A stretch of 64,000 nt of DNA, from positions 2,764,501 to 2,828,500 of the forward strand of contig NZ_CP120742.1 in the NCBI RefSeq assembly GCF_029581275.1. The letters are read 5' to 3'. The translations under genes were made by a program, and so were the position numbers. Shown here one piece after another: positions 31,238-40,495 of this stretch. How positions within the stretch are numbered: position 1 is the first letter of the stretch; every line of letters starts with the position of its first letter. The notes beneath the pieces are model-generated. The model made no database searches. It was given only the letters and a program-made list of their open reading frames with translations, and had not been told where the DNA came from. The stretch is from Micromonospora sp. WMMD1155 (lineage in GTDB: Bacteria > Actinomycetota > Actinomycetes > Mycobacteriales > Micromonosporaceae).

Positions 31238-31273
31238 CCCCTGCGGGCGCGGAGGTGCCGTCACCCGCAGGGG
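31238..31273 (+). terminator. 10-bp hairpin between CBS and SnoaL-like genes
   Basis: CCCCTGCGGG (31238-31247) pairs perfectly with CCCGCAGGGG (31264-31273). The right arm also contains the GGGGAGG ribosome site region of the next gene, so the stem could mask translation of that gene as well as end the CBS transcript. Confidence 0.55.
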
Positions 31274-31281
31274 AGGGCCCG

Positions 31282-31740
31282 ATGCGTGACGCGGAGCGCC
31301 TGGTCGAGCAGCAGTACGCGATGCTCCTGCGTCGGGACGTGGCCCGTCTACCGGATCTCTACGCCCCGGAGGCGTTCTACTCCATGCCGGGTGTGACGGT
31401 CCGACCGATCGAGCTGCCCGCGCTCCTGCGCACCTGGACGGGCGCCTTCCCGGACCTGCGGGTCGAGCCGTTGGGCGCGGTCCGCACCGGCGCTGGCGCG
31501 GCCGTCGAGCTGCGCCTGACCGGCACCCACACCGGCACGCTGCACTCGCCGTACGGCACCGTCGCGCCGACCGGCCGGACGGTGAGCTGGGAGGTCGCCG
31601 ACGTGGTCCGGGTCCGCACGGGACGGATCACGGCCTGGCGTTCCTACTTCGACTGGAGTCGACTCCTCGACGCGCTCGGCGTGCAGATGGAGGGCCTTTC
31701 CCGGGCCGCGCACCACGACGCGCTCGCCCTTCCGGTCTGA
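31282..31740 (+). CDS. SnoaL-like/NTF2-fold protein
   Basis: Seen: 152 residues from ATG 31282, with GGGGAGGG upstream. NTF2-like pattern: AERLVEQQYAMLLRRDVARL, DLYAPEAFYSMPG, LLRTWTGAFPDLRVEPLGAV, VELRLTGTHTGTL, VSWEVADVVRVRTGRITAWR followed by SYFDWSRLL. Known: SnoaL-like proteins include polyketide cyclases, ester hydrolases and many uncharacterised cone-shaped binding proteins. No polyketide genes are nearby, so a cyclase role is unlikely. Catalytic residues cannot be assigned. Confidence 0.85.
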   Translation: MRDAERLVEQQYAMLLRRDVARLPDLYAPEAFYSMPGVTVRPIELPALLRTWTGAFPDLRVEPLGAVRTGAGAAVELRLTGTHTGTLHSPYGTVAPTGRTVSWEVADVVRVRTGRITAWRSYFDWSRLLDALGVQMEGLSRAAHHDALALPV

Positions 31741-31832
31741 GTTGCCGCCGACCGGTGGAGTCGGGTCACCCGTCCCGGTGGCTCAGGATGCGGACATCGC
31801 CGTGCCGTCGGCGCGCCCCCCGCCGCCGCCCG

Positions 31833-31838
31833 TACGCT
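31833..31838 (+). promoter_or_regulatory. -10 box of leaderless aminotransferase gene
   Basis: TACGCT fits TANNNT and ends eight bases before the ATG at 31847; no ribosome site is present. This spacing is typical of leaderless actinobacterial transcripts. Confidence 0.5.
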
Positions 31839-31846
31839 CAATATCC

Positions 31847-32941
31847 ATGACCGCCGAGCAGCTGATCTCCTTTGCCCGTGGGGCCCCCTCGCTGGACATC
31901 GTCGATGTCGAGGGGCTCAAGGCCGCCGCCGTCCGCGCCTTCGACGCCGACCCCGCCGGGGTGACGGCCTACGGCACCTCCGTCGGCTACGTTCCGCTGC
32001 GAAAGTGGATCGCCGAGAAGCACGGCGTCGAAGCCAACCAGGTGCTGGTCACCAACGGGTCGCTCCAGGCCGACGCGTTCCTCTTCGACCACCTGGTCCG
32101 CCCCGGCGACGCGGTGGTGGTGGAACGCCCGACGTACGACCGGACGTTGCTCAACCTCCAGCGGATGGGCGGTGAGCTGCACGGCATCTCGGTCCAGCCG
32201 GACGGCCTCGACACGGCCGAGCTGCGCAAGCTGCTGGAGTCCGGGGTCCGCCCCCGGCTCGCGCACGTGATCCCGAACTACCAGAACCCGGCCGGCATGA
32301 CCCTCTCGCTGGAGAAGCGTCGGGAGTTGCTGGACCTGGCGGCCGAGTACGAGTTCACCATCTTCGAGGACGACCCGTACGCGGACATCCGCTTCCGTGG
32401 CGAGGCGCTGCCGTCGATGCTCTCGTTGGACACCCGCAACGTGGTGGTGCACGCGTCGAGCTTCACCAAGACGGTGTGCCCGGGTGTTCGGGTCGGATAC
32501 CTGGTCGGTCCGGCCGACCTGATCGCCGACATCGCCAAGAACGCGACAAGCCTCTACATCTCGCCCGGGATGGTGTCGCAGGCGATCGTGCACCAGTTCT
32601 GCGTCTCCGGTGACATCGACCGCTCGATCGAGACGGTACGCGCGGCGTTGGGTGAGCGGGCCCGGGTGCTCGCCGAGTCGTTGCGCCGGCACCTGCCGCA
32701 GGCGCGGTTCGTGGAGCCCGACGGTGGCTACTTCCTCTGGGTGGAGTTCCCGGAGGACGTGCTGGTCGACCGGCTCGCCCCGGCCGCCGCCGAGCGCGGG
32801 GTCGCCGTGGTCAAGGGCAGCGATTTCGTGCTGGACGGTGGGCGGCACGCCCTTCGGCTGGCCTTCTCGGCGGTGACCGCCGACCGGATCGACGAGGGCG
32901 TCCGCCGTCTCGCGGACGCCGTCGAGGCCGTCCGCAGCTGA
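31847..32941 (+). CDS. PLP-dependent aminotransferase (class I/II, LysN/2-aminoadipate-like)
   Basis: Seen: 364 residues from ATG 31847. Fold-type I landmarks: TAYGTSVGYVPLRKWIAEKH, LVTNGSLQADAFLFDHLVRP, HVIPNYQNPAGMTLSLEKRR, FEDDPYADIRF, and the PLP Lys in HASSFTKTVCPGVRVGYLVG. Known: this matches the MocR-related aminotransferase group acting on 2-aminoadipate, aromatic or branched-chain amino acids; no HTH domain is attached. Substrate not decidable. Probably a single-gene transcript ending at the hairpin 32974-33009. Confidence 0.93.
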   Translation: MTAEQLISFARGAPSLDIVDVEGLKAAAVRAFDADPAGVTAYGTSVGYVPLRKWIAEKHGVEANQVLVTNGSLQADAFLFDHLVRPGDAVVVERPTYDRTLLNLQRMGGELHGISVQPDGLDTAELRKLLESGVRPRLAHVIPNYQNPAGMTLSLEKRRELLDLAAEYEFTIFEDDPYADIRFRGEALPSMLSLDTRNVVVHASSFTKTVCPGVRVGYLVGPADLIADIAKNATSLYISPGMVSQAIVHQFCVSGDIDRSIETVRAALGERARVLAESLRRHLPQARFVEPDGGYFLWVEFPEDVLVDRLAPAAAERGVAVVKGSDFVLDGGRHALRLAFSAVTADRIDEGVRRLADAVEAVRS

Positions 32942-33270
32942 ATCAACTGTCGGGTTCCTGACAGAACGACGATGCCGGCCGCCCCGGGGCTCCCGCCCGG
33001 GCGGCCGGCGGCCCACAATGCTGCGAGCATCATTCGTGTTTCGTCGCGGAGATCACCCCAGCCCTCCGGGCCGGCCGCGACCCGAGTGACGCGGCAGCAC
33101 AACCTCCCGCCCCCACGGGTGCCGGGTGGGCCGTGTCGTCCCCGCACACCCCCCGATGCGGCCCGGCCCGCCCGGCACCACCCCACCGGCCTACGCGACC
33201 GCCGTCACACGTTTCCTCGACCGCGGTCGGCGTAGCCTGCAAGCCGCAGCTGAGCGCGGGAGGTGACGCG
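32942..33270 (+). other. Gap between aminotransferase and CorA genes
   Basis: This 329-base stretch contains the hairpin at 32974-33009 and, at its right end, the GGGAGG site for corA. A small CTGTC/GACAG stem lies near 32947-32964. I see no supported gene; short open frames in it lack start signals. Confidence 0.5.
32974..33009 (+). terminator. 11-bp perfect hairpin
   Basis: GCCGGCCGCCC (32974-32984) pairs perfectly with GGGCGGCCGGC (32999-33009), 33 bases after the stop of the aminotransferase gene. Confidence 0.7.
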
Positions 33271-34419
33271 ATGACGGATCGGACAGAGCGGGACCGGACG
33301 GCACCGTCGAGCACCGGTCGGGTGTTGCGACCCCGGGCGTGGCCCTCCCCGGTCCGGGCGATGACCCGGATCCTGCAGACCGACGGCGCGCCACCGGCGC
33401 CGACCCCCACCGGCACCGGTCGCAGCTCGGTGGTCGACTGCGCGCTCTACGTCGACGGTAAGCGGCAACCCGGCGACTGGACGTACGCGGAGGCCCTCAC
33501 CGCGGCCCGACGCGAGGAACACGGCTTCGTCTGGATCGGTCTGCACCAGCCGGAGTTGGCCGAGATGACCGCGATCGCGGAGACCTACGGTCTGCACGAG
33601 CTGGCCGTCGAGGACGCCGTCAAGGCCGAGCAGCGTCCCAAGCTGGAGCGGTTCGGTGAGGTCGTCTTCCTGGTGCTGCGTACCGCCCGGTACTGCGAGC
33701 ACGCCGAGCTGACCGAGAACTCCGAGGTCGTGGAGACCGGCCAGGTGATGCTCTTCATCGGCCCGAACTTCGTGATCAGTGTCCGGCACGGCGACGCCTG
33801 CCGGCTCGCCCCGATCCGCGCCGACCTGGAGACCAAGCATGATCTGCTGCTGCACGGCCCGTGGGCGGTGGCGTACGGGGTGACCGACCGGGTGGTGGAC
33901 CTCTACCTGGAGGTGGCCGAGCAGATCGAGGACGACCTGGACGTGCTGGAGGCCGAGGTCTTCGACCGGCACGGCCACGGGCGGATCCAGCGGATCTACC
34001 AGATGAAGCGGGAACTGGTGGAGTTCAAGCGGGCGGTGGTGCCGTTGCAGCGGCCGATGATGACGCTGACCTCGCAGGTCAACCGGGACGTGCCCAAGGA
34101 GATTCGGCGTTACTTCCGGGACGTGCAGGACCACCTCAGCCGCACCGTGGAGCAGGTCAACTCCTACGACGACCTGCTGAACTCGATCCTCCAGGCGCGG
34201 TTGGCCCAGGTCACCGTCGACCAGAACAACGACATGCGCAAGATCGCCGCCTGGGCGGCGATCGCCGCGGTCTGGACCTCCATCGCCGGCGTCGAGGGCA
34301 TGAACTTCGACAACATGCCCGAGCTGAAGATGACGTACGGCTATCCGGTCGCTCTCGCCCTCATGCTCGGCGTCTCGCTGGCCCTCTACCGCTGGTTCCG
34401 CCGCAACGGCTGGCTCTGA
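33271..34419 (+). CDS. corA: CorA-type magnesium/cobalt transporter
   Basis: Seen: 382 residues from ATG 33271, with GGGAGG seven bases upstream. A long disordered N-terminus (1-50) is followed by the cytoplasmic funnel (HGFVWIGLHQPE, GLHELAVEDAV, QRPKLERFGEVVFLVLRTAR) and two C-terminal helices. The pore signature GMN is present in VEGMNFDNMPEL. Known: pentameric CorA channels import Mg2+ and sometimes Co2+ or Ni2+. The signature is preceded by Glu rather than the usual Tyr, a common actinobacterial variant. Ends in a basic tail (RWFRRNGWL) as expected. Confidence 0.94.
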   Translation: MTDRTERDRTAPSSTGRVLRPRAWPSPVRAMTRILQTDGAPPAPTPTGTGRSSVVDCALYVDGKRQPGDWTYAEALTAARREEHGFVWIGLHQPELAEMTAIAETYGLHELAVEDAVKAEQRPKLERFGEVVFLVLRTARYCEHAELTENSEVVETGQVMLFIGPNFVISVRHGDACRLAPIRADLETKHDLLLHGPWAVAYGVTDRVVDLYLEVAEQIEDDLDVLEAEVFDRHGHGRIQRIYQMKRELVEFKRAVVPLQRPMMTLTSQVNRDVPKEIRRYFRDVQDHLSRTVEQVNSYDDLLNSILQARLAQVTVDQNNDMRKIAAWAAIAAVWTSIAGVEGMNFDNMPELKMTYGYPVALALMLGVSLALYRWFRRNGWL

Positions 34420-34458
34420 CCGCGACGCGGAAGCGCCGCGACAGCGCCCGACGCGGAA

Positions 34459-34492
34459 GCGCCGACGCGCGGAGTGATCCGCGCGCCGGCGC
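34459..34492. terminator. 15-bp hairpin between convergent genes
   Basis: Arms 34459-34473 and 34478-34492 pair with a single A/C mismatch around GTGA. It lies between corA and the convergent gene at 34513 and can serve both. Confidence 0.75.
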
Positions 34493-34512
34493 CCGATGCT
34501 CTGCCGCTGCCG

Positions 34513-35256
34513 TCAGCGACGGCCGTTGGTGCGGGCGGTGTCCTTGCCCAGGGCCTTCGTGAGGTCGTCGGTCGGCCGACCGGAGACGTCAGTGGCGCCC
34601 TCGGCGACCGACGGGACCTTGTCGGTCGGGCGGATGCCGGTCTGCTTGGCCGGGCTGGTGGTGCCGGCGCTGGTGCCGCCGGTCACCGCCGAGCTGCCCG
34701 CACCGGTCATCCCCGCCGCGCCGGCCATGGCGGACCCGTCGCCTCCCTTGGCAGTGGACGGGGTGCGTACCTCGATCGAGTCGACCTCGTCGCGCATCGG
34801 CTCCAGGGAGCGGGTCGGGTCGTACTCGGCCCACTCCTGCTGCTCCCGGCGACGACGGAGCGCGACCGCGCCGGCCAGGCCGGCGACGACACCCGCCGCC
34901 AACAGGCCGGTCATCATCGAGCCGCGACGGCGCGGCTGCTTCTTCTTACCGGTGATCCGCATGGTCTTCGACTTGGCCTTCCTGGTCAGCGGCCCTGCCT
35001 GCGCGGCGCCGTCTCGGGCCGCCGCGGCCAGCGGCGCCAGCGTGGTGAGTGTCGTCCCCCAGCCGGTCGACGCGCGGTCGCGCACCTTCGCGGCGGTCGG
35101 TGCCACGTAGCCCCGGGCCACCTGGACCCGAGGGCCGACGGTCGCGCCGGCACCCTTGGCGGCGTGGTTGGCTGCCTGCATCAGGTGGCTGATGCTCTGG
35201 TTCAGCTCGGCCTTCGCCAGCTGCCCCTGGGACTTGCGCCGCCCGAATCCAAACAC
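34513..35256 (-). CDS. Basic single-pass membrane hypothetical protein
   Basis: Seen: 247 residues from GTG 35256, preceded by the strong site CCAGGAGG. The N-terminal 90 residues are helical and Ala/Lys-rich (KAELNQSISHLMQAANHAAK). A very basic stretch follows (KAKSKTMRITGKKKQPRRRG), then one transmembrane helix (about 133-152) and a long Gly/Thr/Ser/Pro-rich tail that looks disordered. I recognise no named family; the helical N-terminus is reminiscent of YtxH-like stress proteins. It is divergent from the cyclophilin gene. Confidence 0.75.
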   Translation of the reverse strand: MFGFGRRKSQGQLAKAELNQSISHLMQAANHAAKGAGATVGPRVQVARGYVAPTAAKVRDRASTGWGTTLTTLAPLAAAARDGAAQAGPLTRKAKSKTMRITGKKKQPRRRGSMMTGLLAAGVVAGLAGAVALRRRREQQEWAEYDPTRSLEPMRDEVDSIEVRTPSTAKGGDGSAMAGAAGMTGAGSSAVTGGTSAGTTSPAKQTGIRPTDKVPSVAEGATDVSGRPTDDLTKALGKDTARTNGRR

Positions 35257-35373
35257 GGTCCTACCTCCTGGGAGTTGTTCCTTCGTCATCCTCCACCTTC
35301 GGATGCCTCCGCGATGCCAGATCGGGCACATGGGAGGATCCGCATGGAACTGACCAACGAGTGAGGAGTACCC

Positions 35374-35904
<531 letters not shown>

Positions 35905-36004
35905 CCGACCGGCGAGGTACCTTTGCTCGCATGATTGAGCGCTCCGGAGCACCGCACCGGCCGGTGCCGGTGGTTCGCGCGGCGGTGGACGGCGGGTCGA
36001 CCCG

Positions 36005-36916
36005 GTGAGCGAGTCGCCGCCGACCACCCCGGTCTGCTACCGCCACCCCGGCCGGGAGACCTACGTCCGGTGCACCCGCTGCGACCGGCCGATCTGCCCG
36101 GAGTGCATGCGGGAGGCGTCGGTCGGGCACCAGTGCCCGGAGTGCGTCAACGAGGGTCGTCGCAGTGTCCGGCCGGCGCGCACCGCCTTCGGTGGCGGTG
36201 CGGCCGGCCGGCACGGCTACGTCACCAAGGGCATCATCGCCCTGAACGTGCTGCTCATGCTGCTCTCCATCGCCTCCGACCGGGGTGGGGACGCGGCGGT
36301 GGGCGGTTCCGGCTTCGGTGGCCTGATGGGTGGCAGCACCCCGCTGACCAACTGGGGTTCGGTGCTCGGGCTCGCGGTCTTCCCCGACGGCACGATCAAC
36401 GGCATCGCCGAGGGTCAGTGGTACCGGCTGGTCACCGCGATGTTCCTGCACTACGGCGTGATCCACCTGCTGCTCAACATGTGGGCGCTGTGGGTGCTCG
36501 GCCGGTCGTTGGAGGCCAACCTCGGGCCGCTGCGCTTCGGCGCGCTCTACCTGATCGGTGGGCTCGGCGGCAACGTGGCCGCGTACCTGTTCAGCGCCCA
36601 GAACTCGGCCACCGCCGGGGCGTCCACTGCGGTCTTCGGCCTCTTCGCCGCGCTGATCATCATCGAGCGGAAGATGGGTCGGGACATCTCCCAGGTGATC
36701 CCGATCCTGGTGATCAACCTGGTGTTCACGTTGACCGTGCCGGGCATCTCGATCCCCGGGCACCTGGGCGGTCTGCTGGTCGGCGCGCTGATGGCGTTGG
36801 TGCTGGCCTACGCACCACGCGGTCGGCGCACGCTGGTCCAGGCCGCCGGTGGAGCGATCATCCTGCTGGTCCTGCTCGTCCTGGTCCTGGTCCGCACCGC
36901 CTACCTGCTCGGTTGA
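36005..36916 (+). CDS. Rhomboid intramembrane serine protease with N-terminal zinc finger
   Basis: Seen: 303 residues from GTG 36005. An N-terminal B-box-like zinc region has CYRHPGRETYVRCTRCDRPI then CPEC and HQCPECVNEG (residues 11-47). About seven membrane helices follow. Catalytic Ser207 lies in GASTAVFG and His253 in PGHLGGLLVG; the HLLLNMWAL stretch provides the oxyanion-side His/Asn. Known: rhomboids cleave transmembrane substrates within the membrane. The zinc finger fusion is a recurring actinobacterial form and may recruit substrate or partner proteins. Tail-to-tail with the PH gene, four bases apart. Confidence 0.94.
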   Translation: MSESPPTTPVCYRHPGRETYVRCTRCDRPICPECMREASVGHQCPECVNEGRRSVRPARTAFGGGAAGRHGYVTKGIIALNVLLMLLSIASDRGGDAAVGGSGFGGLMGGSTPLTNWGSVLGLAVFPDGTINGIAEGQWYRLVTAMFLHYGVIHLLLNMWALWVLGRSLEANLGPLRFGALYLIGGLGGNVAAYLFSAQNSATAGASTAVFGLFAALIIIERKMGRDISQVIPILVINLVFTLTVPGISIPGHLGGLLVGALMALVLAYAPRGRRTLVQAAGGAIILLVLLVLVLVRTAYLLG

Positions 36917-36920
36917 CCGG

Positions 36921-37349
36921 TCACGGCTTCGGGCGGACGGCACGAAGCTCGGCGGCCACGTCCTCCGGGGTGGTGCCCAGATCGAATCGGCCGAAGAGGT
37001 GCAGCGAGTCACCGGTGTCGATCTCCAGGACCTCGGACGTCAGCCCGAACCGCGGTCGACGGTCCACGGTGATCGCCTCGACAGCCGTCCAGGGCAGCAG
37101 CCGGTGGCCGGCGAACCCGTGGATGACGCTGAGCCCGGTCGGATCGACAGCCAGCCGAACCGGCGCGATCAGGTCGCGTACCGCCCAGCCGGCCAGGACG
37201 GCGGCGGTCAGAATGGACAGCACCAGCCGGACGGCGTCGCCGTCGGCGAAGAGCAACCCGAGTGCGATCAGCAGCACGGCACCGGCCAGTTTCGCCGCCG
37301 GCAGGCTCGACGGCACCCGCCACTGCCGGGATCGGGTGATGTCATCCAC
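36921..37349 (-). CDS. PH-like domain membrane protein
   Basis: Seen: 142 residues from ATG 37349. Two hydrophobic segments (about 18-36 and 39-60) precede a beta-rich domain: VRLAVDPTGLSVIHGFAGHR, LLPWTAVEAITVDRRPRFGL and VLEIDTGDSLHLFGRFDLGT. This matches the bacterial PH (PH_6, CFP-6-like) family. Known: these are small membrane-tethered proteins of unknown function common in actinobacteria. The domain should face the cytoplasm. Confidence 0.85.
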   Translation of the reverse strand: MDDITRSRQWRVPSSLPAAKLAGAVLLIALGLLFADGDAVRLVLSILTAAVLAGWAVRDLIAPVRLAVDPTGLSVIHGFAGHRLLPWTAVEAITVDRRPRFGLTSEVLEIDTGDSLHLFGRFDLGTTPEDVAAELRAVRPKP

Positions 37350-37380
37350 CCACCCAGCATGCCAGCGGCCCTCCCGCCGC

Positions 37381-37457
37381 CGTCGATCATGGAGTTGTGG
37401 CGCCCCACATATGGTGCGAAGCGGGGAACTTCCCCCACCACAACTCCCTGATCGACG
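37381..37457. repeat. Intergenic inverted repeat with 20-bp arms
   Basis: Arms 37381-37400 (CGTCGATCATGGAGTTGTGG) and 37438-37457 pair with one mismatch. A smaller palindrome GGGGAACTTCCCC lies inside. It sits in the gap between two divergent genes, so it is unlikely to be only a terminator. Confidence 0.75.
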
Positions 37458-37521
37458 CCGGAAGGAGGGCTGGGCGACGGCGCCGCAGGGGGATGGGGAC
37501 GTAGGATCGGGGCAGCCTAAG

Positions 37522-37535
37522 TTACCGGGGAGTAA
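37522..37535 (+). promoter_or_regulatory. Possible operator overlapping thiolase ribosome site
   Basis: TTACCGGGGAGTAA is an inverted repeat (TTAC, six bases, GTAA) that contains the ribosome site GGGGAG and ends two bases before the thiolase ATG. It resembles short TetR-type operators; the regulator is unknown. Confidence 0.35.
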
Positions 37536-37537
37536 AG

Positions 37538-38710
37538 ATGAGTGACGCGGTCATCGTCGGCGCGGTGCGTACCCCGGTCGGGCGGCGTAAGGGCAGCCTC
37601 GCCGGTGTCCACCCGGTCGATCTCTCGGCGCACGTGCTGCGTGCCCTCGCCGAGCGCACCGGGCTCGACCCGGCCCAGGTCGACGACGTCTTCTGGGGCT
37701 GCGTGTCCCAGGTCGGCGAGCAGTCGTGGAACATCGCCCGCAACGGGGTGCTCGCCGCCGGCTGGCCCGAGTCGGTGCCCGGCACGACACTGGACCGGCA
37801 GTGCGGCTCCAGCCAGCAGGCCCTGCACTTCGCGGCCGCGACGGTGCTCTCCGGCCAGGCTGACCTGGTGGTCGCCGGTGGAGTGGAGTCGATGACCCGG
37901 GTGCCGATGGGTTCCAGTGTGGCCGGTGGCATGCCGTTCAGCGACCAGCTCCGGGCCCGGTACCGGGGTGTCGAGGGCTTCGCCGACGACGCGCCCCTGC
38001 CGTTCAACCAGGGCGTCGGGGCCGAACTGATCGCCCAGCGGTGGCGTCTCACGCGTACGCAGCTCGATGAGTTCGCGCTGGCCAGCCACGAGAAGGCGGC
38101 CGCCGCGCAGGACGCGGGGGCGTTCGACCCGGAGCTGACCCCGGTGCCGCTCGGCGACGGGGGCAAGTTCGCCGTCGACGAGGGCATCCGCCGGGACACG
38201 ACGTTGGGCAAACTCGCCGAACTGGCCACCCCGTTCCGCGCCGACGGCGTGGTGACCGCCGGGTCCGCGTCACAGATCTCCGACGGCGCCGCGGCGCTCG
38301 CGGTGACCACCTCCGACTGGGCCAGCCGGCACGGCCTGCGCCCGCTGGCCCGGATCCACACCGCCGTGGTCGCCGCCGACGACCCGGTCACCATGCTCAC
38401 CGCGCCCATCCCGGCCACCGCGAAGGCGCTGCGCCGCGCGGGGCTGGGCATCGAGGAGATCGGGGTGTACGAGGTGAACGAGGCGTTCGCCCCGGTGCCG
38501 CTGGCGTGGTTGGCGGAGACCGAGGCGGACCCGGAGCGGTTGAACCCGCGCGGTGGGGCGATCGCCCTCGGCCACCCGCTCGGCGGCTCCGGTGCCCGGA
38601 TCATGACCACCATGCTCCAGCACATGCGGGACAACGGGATCCGCTACGGCCTGCAGACCATGTGCGAGGGGGGCGGCATGGCCAACGCCACGATCGTCGA
38701 GCTGATCTGA
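37538..38710 (+). CDS. Thiolase (acetyl-CoA acetyltransferase / 3-ketoacyl-CoA thiolase)
   Basis: Seen: 390 residues from ATG 37538. Active-site Cys89 lies in TTLDRQCGSSQQALHFAA, His346 in GGAIALGHPLGGSGARI, Cys376 in CEGGGMANATIVEL; NEAF is present in YEVNEAFAPVPLAW. Known: type I thiolases cleave 3-ketoacyl-CoA in beta-oxidation or condense acetyl-CoA units. The actinobacterial subgroup with QCGSSQQA is often linked to fatty acid or steroid side-chain breakdown. No other fad genes are adjacent, so the pathway is not settled. Confidence 0.95.
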   Translation: MSDAVIVGAVRTPVGRRKGSLAGVHPVDLSAHVLRALAERTGLDPAQVDDVFWGCVSQVGEQSWNIARNGVLAAGWPESVPGTTLDRQCGSSQQALHFAAATVLSGQADLVVAGGVESMTRVPMGSSVAGGMPFSDQLRARYRGVEGFADDAPLPFNQGVGAELIAQRWRLTRTQLDEFALASHEKAAAAQDAGAFDPELTPVPLGDGGKFAVDEGIRRDTTLGKLAELATPFRADGVVTAGSASQISDGAAALAVTTSDWASRHGLRPLARIHTAVVAADDPVTMLTAPIPATAKALRRAGLGIEEIGVYEVNEAFAPVPLAWLAETEADPERLNPRGGAIALGHPLGGSGARIMTTMLQHMRDNGIRYGLQTMCEGGGMANATIVELI

Positions 38711-38753
38711 CACCGGTCCGGAAAACGCCTCGCCCCGGCCGGAGTTTGCGGCC

Positions 38754-38759
38754 TAGGGT
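38754..38759 (+). promoter_or_regulatory. -10 box of leaderless phosphotransferase gene
   Basis: TAGGGT fits TANNNT and ends seven bases before the GTG at 38767. No ribosome site is visible, so a leaderless transcript is likely. Confidence 0.5.
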
Positions 38760-38766
38760 GCCCAGC

Positions 38767-39780
38767 GTGACGACGACCGCTGCTGAGCGTGCCCCGGACT
38801 GGTCCAGCGAGCAGTGGCAGGTGCGGGCCCGCACCTGGGTGGACGCGCAGCTGAACAGCGCCGGTCGACGGGTGACCGGGTTGGTGGAGCCTCGGGTGCG
38901 TCCGTGGTCGCTGGTGTGGCGGGTGCCCACCGACGACGGCCCGGTCTGGTTCAAGGCCAACAATCCGGGCACCGTGCACGAGGCCGTGCTGGTCGAGACG
39001 CTCGCCGAATCGACGCCGGACCGGGTGCTGACGCCGATCGCGGTGGACCGGGAGCAGGGCTGGTCGTTGCTGCCCGACGGTGGTGAGTCGTTACGCGACG
39101 TGCTGCTCCGCGACCCCGATCTGGCGCACTGGGAGCGGGCGCTCCCCGGCTACGCGGCACTGCAACTGGCGAGCGCGCCGCGCGCCGACGAGCTGGTCGC
39201 CCTGGGCGTGCCGGATCAGCGTCCGGAGGTGCTGGCCGCCCTCTTCGCCGAGCTGCTCGACGATCGTGCGGCGCTGCTGGTCGGTGCCGAGGGCGGGCTC
39301 AGCCCCGACGTGTACGAGCGGTTGCGGGCGGAGGTGCCGTCGTACGCCCAGCGGTGCCGGCGGCTCGCCGACATCGGCATCCCGGCGACCGTGCAACACG
39401 ACGACCTGCACGACGGCAACGTCTTCGCCGGCGACGCCGGTTACCGCTACTTCGACTGGGGCGACGCGTCGGTGGCGCACCCGTTCGGCACGCTGCTGGT
39501 GACCCTGCGCTCCGTCGCGTACGCCAAGAAGCTGGCCGTCGACGACGCCGGGCTGGTCCGGCTGCGCGACGCCTACCTGGAGGCGTGGACGGACAGCTAC
39601 GACCGCCGGACCCTGGTGGAGGCCGCCGACCTCGCGATCGGCCTGGGCCCGGTGGGCCGGTCGCTGTCCTGGCGTCGGGCCCTGGACACGCCGGACGAGT
39701 CGCGAGCCGAATACGCCAACGCGGTCCCCGGGTGGCTGGAGGAGTTGTTCGCCGCCAGCCCTCTTCAGCCCACCTCCTGA
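38767..39780 (+). CDS. Aminoglycoside phosphotransferase-like kinase
   Basis: Seen: 337 residues from GTG 38767; an earlier in-frame start at 38506 is antisense clutter within the thiolase gene. The APH/choline-kinase fold shows GPVWFKANNPGTVHEAVLVE (ATP-binding lysine and acidic partner), catalytic loop TVQHDDLHDGNVFAGDAGYR, and the metal motif YFDWGDASVAHPFGTL. Known: this family phosphorylates small hydroxylated molecules, including aminoglycosides, choline and homoserine, or acts on metabolites of unknown type. There is no sign of a resistance context. Confidence 0.88.
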   Translation: MTTTAAERAPDWSSEQWQVRARTWVDAQLNSAGRRVTGLVEPRVRPWSLVWRVPTDDGPVWFKANNPGTVHEAVLVETLAESTPDRVLTPIAVDREQGWSLLPDGGESLRDVLLRDPDLAHWERALPGYAALQLASAPRADELVALGVPDQRPEVLAALFAELLDDRAALLVGAEGGLSPDVYERLRAEVPSYAQRCRRLADIGIPATVQHDDLHDGNVFAGDAGYRYFDWGDASVAHPFGTLLVTLRSVAYAKKLAVDDAGLVRLRDAYLEAWTDSYDRRTLVEAADLAIGLGPVGRSLSWRRALDTPDESRAEYANAVPGWLEELFAASPLQPTS

Positions 39781-39891
39781 CCACGATCCGTCCGAGTCGG
39801 AAGTCGGACAGCCAGTGCGGCAAGCGGCGTGGAACTTCCAAAATTCCGCCGTGACCCACGTCACCGCGTCGGGGACGTCGTTGGGCAGGTC

Positions 39892-40404
39892 ATGGACGTC
39901 TTCTCCCGAACGTTCCTTCCGGCCGCCGCCGAGGCTGGCCTGGCCGTGCAGACCGTGAGCCGGCACATGCCGGTCTTCCGGCGCTGCGTCGGCTCCGGTG
40001 ACGCCACCATCCTGGTCACCCGTTGCAGCCGCCCCGACCGTCCGGTCACCGGCGACTACCTGCTGCTGCTCACCCACCGTCGGCTGGTCGTGACCCAGCA
40101 GACCCGACTCCTGCACCGACTGCGCCTGCACCTCAACACCGAGTTGCGGGAGTTGAGCAACGTGACCTGGAGCCCGGACCCACGACTGCAGTGCGTCGAG
40201 TTGGCGGCCACCGCGATCGACGGGATCCGCGAGCGGTTCCTCATCCGAACCAGCCACCCGAAGCGGGTGTGGCAGCTCGACGCGTTGCTCAACCACGCGT
40301 TCCGGACCCGCCTGCGGGCGCCCCGGGAGCGCGTCGTCGCCACCATCAGCGACATACCGGCCTCCGCGCGGCCCAGTGCGTTCCGTCCGGCCCCGGTGAG
40401 CTGA
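39892..40404 (+). CDS. Hypothetical protein with PH-like strand pattern
   Basis: Seen: 170 residues if started at ATG 39892; GTG 39829 in frame gives 191. Neither has a convincing ribosome site. The middle is beta-rich and basic: DYLLLLTHRRLVVTQQTRLL, HLNTELRELSNVTWSPDPRL, IRERFLIRTSHPKRVWQLDA. This is like YcxB or PH-type membrane-surface domains, but I do not recognise a named family. No signal or membrane helix is seen. Confidence 0.65.
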   Translation: MDVFSRTFLPAAAEAGLAVQTVSRHMPVFRRCVGSGDATILVTRCSRPDRPVTGDYLLLLTHRRLVVTQQTRLLHRLRLHLNTELRELSNVTWSPDPRLQCVELAATAIDGIRERFLIRTSHPKRVWQLDALLNHAFRTRLRAPRERVVATISDIPASARPSAFRPAPVS

Positions 40405-40495
40405 CCGGCCCCCACCGGGCCGCCTTGCGTCGCTCTTACCCAACCCGAACACGCATCGATCGCGCCGGGCCCACCGGGTCGGCAATCATGGGTCG

